Of a stretch of 11,524 bases of DNA, positions 7,001 through 11,524 are shown one piece after another. Under the pieces are notes generated by a model, which saw nothing but the letters and a program-made list of their open reading frames with translations, searched no databases and was not told where the DNA came from. Origin of the DNA: PCC-10605 sp964409355 (lineage in GTDB: Bacteria > Cyanobacteriota > Cyanobacteriia > Cyanobacteriales > Cyanobacteriaceae); contig CAYPDC010000123.1 of NCBI GenBank assembly GCA_964409355.1, forward strand, positions 1-11,524, read 5' to 3'. Numbering within the stretch: the first letter of the stretch is position 1; each line of letters opens with the position of its first letter. The position numbers were made by a program, and so were the translations under genes.

Positions 7001-7747
7001 AGGGTGATTATCTTGAGCAGATGTTATTATAACGCCATTAGTGCAAGAGTTGATCGCGCTTTCCAATAGATTAAATGATTGATGGAGATAATTGTTATCG
7101 ATACCATCTTTAAAAATACCAATGATATTAAAGATAAAATCTAGGTTAAAATCATTAAAAATGTCTTGATTACTAGAATATAAACCAATGATGGTTTTAT
7201 TTTTCCCAGAAGAATAATTAAGGAAAAAATAAGCACCTATAGTAATAAAATCGCTACTAATATTTAAAACTTTTAAAATATCTAAATTATTATCAAGACA
7301 ATAGGTTTGTTGGTTATAAATTCTGCTATTAAAAGATTCATTATCGTCTAGGTATTTCTCAATCAAAGAATTATCTATTTCCAGTTTTTGCCAATTTTCC
7401 CTGAAAAAAAGATAATAAAGACAAGGTTTATTATTGTCATCATAATGGATAAAATAAACTAATTTTAATTTGAGATTTTCTTGAATAAGATTCATTATTA
7501 TTTGATAAATACCTACATTATTTTTTTCTCTAATTTTAGAAAAAACTTTATAAGCAGAAATAATGCTTCTTTGAGTTTGAAGCTGATTTTCAAAATCTTC
7601 TTTTTTTTCCTCTTTTCTTATTAATTCCTGATAATTTTGCTCAAGTTTAATCTTGAGTTGGGAATTTATTTTAAGTATTTTTTTTAGATAAAATAAACCA
7701 TAGATTATAATAGATAGAAGTGTTATAAATATAATAGTATCTTCCAT
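4070..7747 (-). CDS. Membrane-anchored LOV/GAF/PAS sensor with degenerate GGDEF and intact EAL c-di-GMP phosphodiesterase
   Basis: The 1225-residue protein reads in order: one N-terminal membrane segment (about 4-22), a charged coiled coil (25-66), an unassigned, perhaps GAF-like, region (67-225), a LOV domain (228-345), GAF (370-515), two PAS domains (530-655, 663-783), GGDEF (787-955) and EAL (965-1220). The LOV domain has GKNCRFLQ with the photoactive cysteine at 273, plus N305, N315 and Q336 for flavin binding, so blue-light adduct formation is expected. The GAF lacks cysteine, so it is not a bilin-binding domain. The GGDEF motif is SSDEF (873-877) and the RxxD inhibitory site is TxxD (864-867), so cyclase activity is doubtful. 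EAL has every metal and catalytic residue: E1001, N1061, E1093, D1123, D1124, K1144, E1180 and Q1200. The likely output is light-controlled hydrolysis of c-di-GMP to pGpG near the membrane. No clear Shine-Dalgarno precedes the ATG. Confidence 0.92.
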   Translation of the reverse strand: MEDTIIFITLLSIIIYGLFYLKKILKINSQLKIKLEQNYQELIRKEEKKEDFENQLQTQRSIISAYKVFSKIREKNNVGIYQIIMNLIQENLKLKLVYFIHYDDNNKPCLYYLFFRENWQKLEIDNSLIEKYLDDNESFNSRIYNQQTYCLDNNLDILKVLNISSDFITIGAYFFLNYSSGKNKTIIGLYSSNQDIFNDFNLDFIFNIIGIFKDGIDNNYLHQSFNLLESAINSCTNGVIITSAQDNHPIIYVNKGFEQITGYSQEEIIGKNCRFLQRDDIYQERIEIFREAIRNQESKKVILRNYRKNGELFWNEVYISPVYDQQGCVTHFIGIQNDISEKYLTEQNLAKKIEEIQTLNQQLDLVNQLNYIQGKKLYDIIEHYLQEITNILDLDIAIIAEILGNQINIISAYNRFLGDTTYHQENELIYYLSEKITREKTVINTSKLITDKLLLQKLEKRNIIFYLGIPIFMENQIYGVLHFFSLNQNKIDFNYSGNLIESISQTITRIIISQQVELEKEQISIALQESQERLYDILYSLDDVIWSIHPQTLQLTYINQAAERLFQVSFKQIFARRTYWLDLVNPQHKQKVQEYYANLFNISLLGDEVKSHDIEYGIILENGTEKYVHDRANIVYDERGKKLRIDGILTDITNRTITKKALEKSEQEFRLIFELAPIGMIITDFDGKIIQVNHSLCELLKYPAQYLLNQNEQNFYHPDDQEKSSFFKHKIITDNLDQYSEERRFLASNGSIVHTIVSITVLRNNKDKIIQFIQQIVDISELKVMEQRIFYDAFYDKLTGLPNRFLLLDRLKQFLNIRQRDKEKLCAILLIDLDKFKKVNDTLGHKIGDDLLRLIADKIVGCVTEKDTVARISSDEFIVLLPDITLEKEVYNIVERIRQTCCLTTTLQSQEVSASVSIGITLSSLGCKNPEEMIRDADIAMYYAKERGGNCYQIFSTSMHTELLKKLSLESALVKALENQELELFYQPIINLKTGIIAGFEALIRWHSPTLGFVSPVEFIPIAEETGLIVPLGNWILAQAVKQIKKWEKSYPNLCLSVAVNVSSKQLLNPNFVNEIDRILENTGINPNLLKIEITESLLMDNFEYAQGVLKQIQARHLKISLDDFGTGYSSLSYLHNLPFNTLKIDRIFIQPLTSENVSSPIVEAIVNLAHNLSLEVVAEGIETEIQEEILKKINCNYGQGYLYSRPVNGMEADTLIKKWGISND

Positions 7748-7832
7748 ACTAAAGAAATATAAATTATTTCAGAGAAATTAATAATTCCCCCTTTGTTAAG
7801 CAAGGCGGTTTATGGGTGAAAACCCTTATCTC

Positions 7833-7865
7833 GCAATCAAATTGATTGCATTGCTAATAGCAATC
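7833..7865. repeat. Nested inverted repeats built on GCAAT/ATTGC
   Basis: GCAATCAA (7833-7840) and TTGATTGC (7842-7849) form a perfect 8-bp palindrome about one base. Directly after it, ATTGCT (7850-7855) pairs with AGCAAT (7859-7864), and GATTGC (7844-7849) can instead pair with GCAATC (7860-7865). The pentamer GCAAT or its complement thus occurs four times in 33 bases. Paired half-sites of this kind suit a dimeric regulator or two alternative RNA hairpins. Confidence 0.5.
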
Positions 7866-8031
7866 TTTAAATGAATTTAACTTAATTTTGGTGAAAAATA
7901 TCACGGTTTTTAATAAAAATTAATTTTTGAATCAGAAAAATTGCCTATAGTAAACTTTGATGAAAACCTAGTCATAGGTCGATTGTATCAAATTTAACAA
8001 AGAAAAACGAGAATATCTATCTTTCATCATA

Positions 8032-8037
8032 TATAAT
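8032..8037 (+). promoter_or_regulatory. Candidate -10 box for obg
   Basis: A perfect TATAAT lies 37 bases upstream of the obg ATG, giving a short leader. No good -35 element is present at standard spacing. The ribosome-binding site appears weak (GAGCGG about five bases before the ATG). Confidence 0.35.
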
Positions 8038-8073
8038 TGGCAAGTTTGGGCTAGTTACAATTGAGCGGAATTT

Positions 8074-9075
8074 ATGCAATTTATTGATCAGGTTAAAGTA
8101 GAAGTACAGGCAGGAAAAGGAGGAGATGGAATAGTAGCCTTTCGTCGGGAAAAATATGTACCAGCTGGAGGCCCCGCCGGGGGTAATGGTGGCAGGGGTG
8201 GCTCTGTAATTCTCAAAGCAGTTACTAGATTACAGACACTATTGGATTTTAAGTATGCTCGGCAATTTCAGGCAGAAGATGGCAAGAGAGGAGGTCCAAA
8301 TAATTGCACTGGTGCTTCAGGAAAGGATTTAATTTTAGAAGTGCCTTGCGGTACAATGGTTTATGATTTGGAAACCGATGAGTTAATCGTTGATTTAGTG
8401 GATAAGGAACAAACCTTTGTGATTGCGAAGGGAGGTAAAGGGGGTTTAGGCAATAAGCATTTTTTGAGCAATAGTAATCGTGCGCCTGAGTATGCTTTGC
8501 CGGGCTTAGATGGGGAATATCGACAGTTAAGGTTAGAATTGAAGTTATTGGCGGAAGTGGGCATTATTGGGCTTCCTAATGCGGGGAAATCGACTCTGAT
8601 TTCGGCTTTGTCTTCAGCACGTCCGAAAATTGCTGATTATCCTTTTACTACTTTAATCCCTAATTTGGGAGTGGTACGCAAACCAACGGGAGATGGTACT
8701 GTTTTTGCTGATATTCCGGGGTTGATTGAAGGCGCATCGGAAGGTATTGGTTTAGGCCATGATTTTTTAAGACATATTGAGCGCACTAGAGTTTTACTCC
8801 ATTTAGTTGACATCAATAGTGATGATCCCCTTCGGGATTATAACATTATCCAAAATGAGTTACATCTCTATGGCAAAGGATTGGGCGATCGCCCCCAGAT
8901 TATCGGTTTAAATAAGATTGATACGGTGGAAGAAAATCGTCAACAGGAGCTATTAGAAAAATTTAAAGCCGTTACACAAGATCCGATTTTCCTTATTTCT
9001 GCTGTGACTCAAAAAGGGTGCGATCGCCTCTTACAAGCAATCTGGGATCAATTAGAAATCATGAATGAAGAATGA
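8074..9075 (+). CDS. obg: GTPase Obg/CgtA
   Basis: Obg is an essential, slowly hydrolysing GTPase that binds the 50S ribosomal subunit and takes part in its assembly and in stress and ppGpp responses. The 333-residue protein begins with the glycine-rich Obg fold (about 1-158), shown by GKGGDG near residue 14, GGPAGGNGGRGG and GGKGGLGNKHF. The GTPase domain follows, with the P-loop GLPNAGKS (166-173), a G2 threonine in YPFTTL, G3 DIPGLIEGA (from 213), G4 NKID (280-283) and G5 SAV (309-311). The protein stops soon after the G domain, so it lacks the optional C-terminal OCT domain; short Obg proteins of this form are common in cyanobacteria. It carries two exact HIP1 octamers (8885 and 9020), fitting a resident core gene. 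It lies divergent from the LOV sensor gene and 94 bases upstream of the three-repeat gene on the same strand. Confidence 0.98.
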   Translation: MQFIDQVKVEVQAGKGGDGIVAFRREKYVPAGGPAGGNGGRGGSVILKAVTRLQTLLDFKYARQFQAEDGKRGGPNNCTGASGKDLILEVPCGTMVYDLETDELIVDLVDKEQTFVIAKGGKGGLGNKHFLSNSNRAPEYALPGLDGEYRQLRLELKLLAEVGIIGLPNAGKSTLISALSSARPKIADYPFTTLIPNLGVVRKPTGDGTVFADIPGLIEGASEGIGLGHDFLRHIERTRVLLHLVDINSDDPLRDYNIIQNELHLYGKGLGDRPQIIGLNKIDTVEENRQQELLEKFKAVTQDPIFLISAVTQKGCDRLLQAIWDQLEIMNEE

Positions 9076-9126
9076 TGAATTAATAATTCTTCGATACAAT
9101 TATATGCTAATATAGGGGGTATTAGT

Positions 9127-9132
9127 TATAAT
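9127..9132 (+). promoter_or_regulatory. Candidate -10 box for the three-repeat protein gene
   Basis: A TATAAT lies 37 bases upstream of the ATG at 9170, in the 94-base gap after obg. There is no convincing -35 at standard spacing. If real, it would give this gene a start separate from obg. Confidence 0.27.
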
Positions 9133-9169
9133 TTTGAAGTGTTAAACATATTATCCCCGATGAAGTTAT

Positions 9170-10336
9170 ATGACCGCATCGTCAGATATAATTGCGAATA
9201 TTGCCGATGATTTAATTGGTTTACCAGAAGCAAAGAGAGCAAAAAAATTAGTTTTTTATATAAGTCAGAGATACTGGGAGTCAGATTTCTCCATTGTTGA
9301 CAACTGTTCCTTTGAATCGTTGCTCGAAACATTATATGAAAATAATCCAACCCTAGAAGATCTAAAAGCACTACTTTATCAAGCGGTTAATACTCTTAAT
9401 CGGAAGGGTGTGTATGTCAAAATCGCCCAGTATATATACAAGCGGATGGCTCAAATATACACACAGAGTGAACATACTACTTCCTCGGCACCATCAAACC
9501 AAGGTAACGATTTAGAACCAGAATTGGTCGATCGCATCTCAGAGAATATAGAATATCATGAGGAGTCCCCTCGCATCAAAAAATTAATTTTTGCTGCCTG
9601 TAAGCAATATTGGGAAAATGACATAAATGTAATCGAGATGTATGACCTAAGAGAGTTACTCTTAGAATTATACGAACTTTATCCCAATCCGAAAAGACTG
9701 AAAAAAGCCTTAGAAAAAGTAGTTTCGAGCATTAATCGCCAAAATTTTTATTCCTTCATTGCTGATACCATCATTGGTGAATTAACCTATCTTTATAAAC
9801 ACGAGCCCATAGAAATTCGAGCCGAGGAAAACGAAGGAGAAGACACGAAATTAATCAAGGCGAAAAAATCAGTTTCATCTCCAGAAGTTTCCAACGAAAC
9901 TCAAATTGCGCTCGAATCCTTGGAAGAAGAGCCAACTCCCACCAAAGAGGAAGAAAGTTTATCCATAAAACAAGGCACAGATGTTGAACCGAGTCCCATT
10001 CCAGAAGGGCAAATTTTACCTTGGTTAAAAGTGGATAGTCTCTTTGACCTAAAACAGGAAATAATGCAATATACCAACCCTCTAAGGGCAAAAGTGATAC
10101 TATTTTACACAGTATATCAGATAGAACCCTCTGAACAACATTGGTCGATCGTCCGTACTTGTAGTTTAGATGATTTATTAATCAAGCTATTTCAACAATA
10201 TGGTAAAGAAATTAAAGTGGTAGAAAATAATTTACTAGAAACTGCCAACGCCCACATAGAAGGCTTAGAAGTAGAGGAAAATGTCCAAACTGCCATAGCT
10301 TTAGTAGAATGTATCAAGCATTTTTACAAAAAATAG
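9170..10336 (+). CDS. Uncharacterised protein with three copies of a helical domain
   Basis: I do not recognise this 388-residue protein. It contains three diverged copies of one domain of about 90 residues: 6-98, 120-210 and 288-388. Each copy runs (A/I)KKL(V/I)F-like helix, a YWE(S/N)D-type turn (the third copy has EQHW), SIV/NVI, then L(L)xxLY or its equivalent LIKLF, then a helix ending near a LNR/INR pair, and finally a hydrophobic helix ending in Y. Copies 1 and 2 are the closest pair. Copy 3 follows a charged, proline-containing linker (211-287) rich in glutamate that looks disordered. No signal peptide, membrane segment, catalytic motif or cysteine cluster is visible, so it is probably a cytoplasmic binding or adaptor protein; that role is inference. 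It starts 94 bases after obg and ends 68 bases before the pentapeptide-repeat gene on the same strand. The long open frame and internal repeats make it a convincing gene. Confidence 0.9.
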   Translation: MTASSDIIANIADDLIGLPEAKRAKKLVFYISQRYWESDFSIVDNCSFESLLETLYENNPTLEDLKALLYQAVNTLNRKGVYVKIAQYIYKRMAQIYTQSEHTTSSAPSNQGNDLEPELVDRISENIEYHEESPRIKKLIFAACKQYWENDINVIEMYDLRELLLELYELYPNPKRLKKALEKVVSSINRQNFYSFIADTIIGELTYLYKHEPIEIRAEENEGEDTKLIKAKKSVSSPEVSNETQIALESLEEEPTPTKEEESLSIKQGTDVEPSPIPEGQILPWLKVDSLFDLKQEIMQYTNPLRAKVILFYTVYQIEPSEQHWSIVRTCSLDDLLIKLFQQYGKEIKVVENNLLETANAHIEGLEVEENVQTAIALVECIKHFYKK

Positions 10337-10343
10337 AGCAATA

Positions 10344-10371
10344 ATGAGTAATGAATAATGAATAATGAATA
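10344..10371. repeat. Heptamer tandem repeat (ATGAATA, four units)
   Basis: Three exact copies of ATGAATA follow one variant copy (ATGAGTA) in the gap between the three-repeat gene and the pentapeptide-repeat gene. This fits the short tandemly repeated (STRR) heptamers known from cyanobacterial intergenic DNA. It is too short and lacks spacers, so it is not a CRISPR array. Copy number may differ between strains through slippage. Confidence 0.6.
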
Positions 10372-10404
10372 ATTTAGAATGCTGACAGCAAAAGAGCCAA
10401 AATT

Positions 10405-11397
10405 ATGGAAATTAACCAATTTATCGAACGCTATACATCAGGAGATCATAACTTTGCAGGGGCAATGTTGGCGGGAATTGACCTCACCGGCAGTGATTTA
10501 ATTGGTATTATTCTCAGAGAAGCAAACTTACAAAAAGCAAATATGACCTTTGCTTACTTAAACCGAGCCGACTTAAACCGAGCTAACTTAGTAGAAGCGA
10601 ACCTGAGTGGTACAAATCTCAACCAAGCCAACTTAATGGATGCAAATTTACATCGAGCGGAATTACACGGAGCAATTTTACAGAAAGCTGATTTGAGGGG
10701 CGTTGAATTAACCTTAGCTAATTTACTAGATGCTAACTTGTTAGAAGCTGATTTACGTTATGCTAACTTGAACAATGCTAATCTTAAAGGTGCTTGTTTA
10801 AGAGGAGCAAATATGAGGAGGGAAAAACGCTCTCAACCAACTAACTTGAGAGGTGTAAACTTAGATAAAGCGGATCTGAAAAATGCAGAACTTCGGGGAG
10901 TGGACTTAAGAAATGCCAGTTTAGTCGGTGCTAACTTAGTAGAAGCCAACTTAAGAGACGCTGATTTAACTAACGCTGATTTAACTCAAGCTAACTTAAA
11001 GGGGGCTTTTTTAACAGAAGCCGAATTTATGGGAGCAAAATTAATCGGAGCAAATCTTTCTAATGCTAAACTGGAAAGAACTAAGTTAGTCGATGCGGAT
11101 TTGAGTATGGCAAACTTAGAAAGTGCGACGATGCCTGATGTAAAATTTACCCGTGCCAATCTTATTCAGGCTAATTTAAGTTTTGCCCGTCTCAATCGAG
11201 GGGATTTAACCCGTGCTAATTTGTATGGGGCTGTGATGCGCAATACTTCCTTAATGGAGGTGTTTTTCGCCCGTACGAATTTAACTTCTGCGGATTTAAC
11301 TAATGCGAATTTGATCGGTGCGGATTTAAGTAGTGCTAATCTTACTGGTATCAATTTACAAGGGGCAATTATGCCTGATGGACAAGTTTATCATTAA
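10405..11397 (+). CDS. Pentapeptide-repeat protein
   Basis: After a short lead (about residues 1-16), almost the whole 330-residue protein is A(D/N)LxX pentapeptides (about 17-325). Such repeats form a right-handed four-sided beta helix with about 20 residues per turn, so this would be a rod of roughly 15 turns. The repeat is interrupted once, at about 138-147 (MRREKRSQPT), which splits the rod into segments of about six and nine turns. There is no signal peptide, membrane helix or fused enzyme domain, so it is probably cytoplasmic. Pentapeptide proteins are abundant in cyanobacteria and most have no known function. A few (Qnr/MfpA) mimic DNA and bind gyrase, but nothing here shows that link, and the surface is not uniformly acidic. 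It starts 68 bases after the three-repeat gene and may share its transcript. An AAGAG (10392-10396) about eight bases before the ATG is a plausible ribosome-binding site. Confidence 0.95.
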   Translation: MEINQFIERYTSGDHNFAGAMLAGIDLTGSDLIGIILREANLQKANMTFAYLNRADLNRANLVEANLSGTNLNQANLMDANLHRAELHGAILQKADLRGVELTLANLLDANLLEADLRYANLNNANLKGACLRGANMRREKRSQPTNLRGVNLDKADLKNAELRGVDLRNASLVGANLVEANLRDADLTNADLTQANLKGAFLTEAEFMGAKLIGANLSNAKLERTKLVDADLSMANLESATMPDVKFTRANLIQANLSFARLNRGDLTRANLYGAVMRNTSLMEVFFARTNLTSADLTNANLIGADLSSANLTGINLQGAIMPDGQVYH

Positions 11398-11524
11398 CAA
11401 TTAAGAATAGGAAACTTTTCCAGTTCAGCTATATATCTTAAGTTTAACTCCGAAATCCGAGGAACTCGGCTTCTATCTTAAATGTCAAAAGAGGACACCC
11501 GTTAAATTTCTCCCGAAAAAGATA
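11398..11524. other. Window-edge intergenic DNA with a small hairpin
   Basis: CCGAG (11457-11461) and CTCGG (11465-11469) form a five-base-pair hairpin with a GAA loop, about 60 bases after the pentapeptide gene. No T-tract follows, so it is not a clear terminator. The words ATCTTAA and related AT-rich sequence occur twice (near 11435 and 11474). No gene can be supported in what is visible. Confidence 0.35.

Larger units (their letters stand above)
7748..8073. promoter_or_regulatory. Divergent regulatory region between the LOV sensor gene and obg
   Basis: This 326-base AT-rich stretch holds the upstream regions of two divergent genes and no coding frame I can support. It contains the nested inverted repeats at 7833-7865, a small hairpin ACCTA-GTCA-TAGGT (7966-7979), and a TATAAT at 8032-8037 suitable for obg. 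Close to the sensor gene is a C-run/T-run stretch (about 7787-7796) that resembles a fragment of a common cyanobacterial intergenic repeat. Confidence 0.5.

Noticed and set aside
6860..7069. Plus-strand open frame opposite the LOV coding region
   Set aside because: The opposite strand encodes a LOV domain with every key residue, so this frame is a by-product.
8361..8564. Minus-strand open frame opposite obg
   Set aside because: Antisense to the conserved Obg fold; low-complexity translation.
9067..9092. GAAGAAT...ATTCTTC inverted repeat over the obg stop as a terminator
   Set aside because: Seven AT-rich pairs around a 12-base loop with no T-tract after it; too weak to call.
9126..9371. Minus-strand open frame over the start of the three-repeat gene
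   Set aside because: The plus-strand frame is longer and internally repeated, which random sequence would not give; the opposite frame shows nothing.
9855..10091. Minus-strand open frame opposite the acidic linker of the three-repeat protein
   Set aside because: Arises from the glutamate-rich codons on the other strand; no recognisable features.
10344..10371. Possible CRISPR-like repeat array
   Set aside because: Units are seven bases, directly abutting, without spacers; this is a simple heptamer tandem repeat.
11166..11354. Minus-strand open frame opposite the pentapeptide repeats
   Set aside because: Its periodic translation simply mirrors the repeat codons on the coding strand.
11444..11524. 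Minus-strand open frame entering from the right edge
   Set aside because: Only 26 codons are visible, with no recognisable sequence; this length is expected by chance.

Overview
The window is chromosomal DNA from a low-GC cyanobacterium. The support is ndhN, an NDH-1 subunit found only in oxygenic phototrophs, four exact copies of the cyanobacterial octamer HIP1 (GCGATCGC at 459, 1946, 8885 and 9020), heptameric tandem repeats and palindromic intergenic repeats of cyanobacterial type. AT-rich codon use suggests a unicellular Geminocystis/Cyanobacterium-like lineage, but the genus is an inference.

Layout, left to right. Bases 1-55 look like the right end of an IS200/IS605-type element whose tnpB would lie off the left edge. 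A gene-free stretch follows to 419. On the minus strand, cdsA (phosphatidate cytidylyltransferase, 1986-1078) is followed by ndhN (890-420). A 242-base repeat-bearing gap leads to a plus-strand gene (2229-4058) for a putative SAM methyltransferase of the family associated with DNA phosphorothioation. Its N- and C-terminal ends are diverged copies of one domain. Converging on it, with 11 bases between the stop codons, is a 1225-residue minus-strand gene (7747-4070) for a membrane-anchored sensor with a complete LOV blue-light domain, a GAF, two PAS domains, a degenerate GGDEF (SSDEF) and an intact EAL domain. A 326-base divergent region separates it from obg (8074-9075). Two further plus-strand genes follow: an unrecognised protein made of three copies of a helical domain (9170-10336) and a 330-residue pentapeptide-repeat protein (10405-11397).

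How the genes work together. cdsA, ndhN and obg are housekeeping genes for phospholipid supply, photosynthetic/respiratory electron flow and ribosome assembly or stress GTPase function. The large sensor is best read as a blue-light-controlled c-di-GMP phosphodiesterase. The three-repeat protein and the pentapeptide protein are close, codirectional and possibly cotranscribed, and both are built from repeats that suggest binding or scaffolding. No complete defence system, CRISPR array, tRNA or rRNA is visible. The most novel items are the three-repeat protein, the duplicated flanks of the orphan methyltransferase, and the domain upstream of LOV in the sensor.
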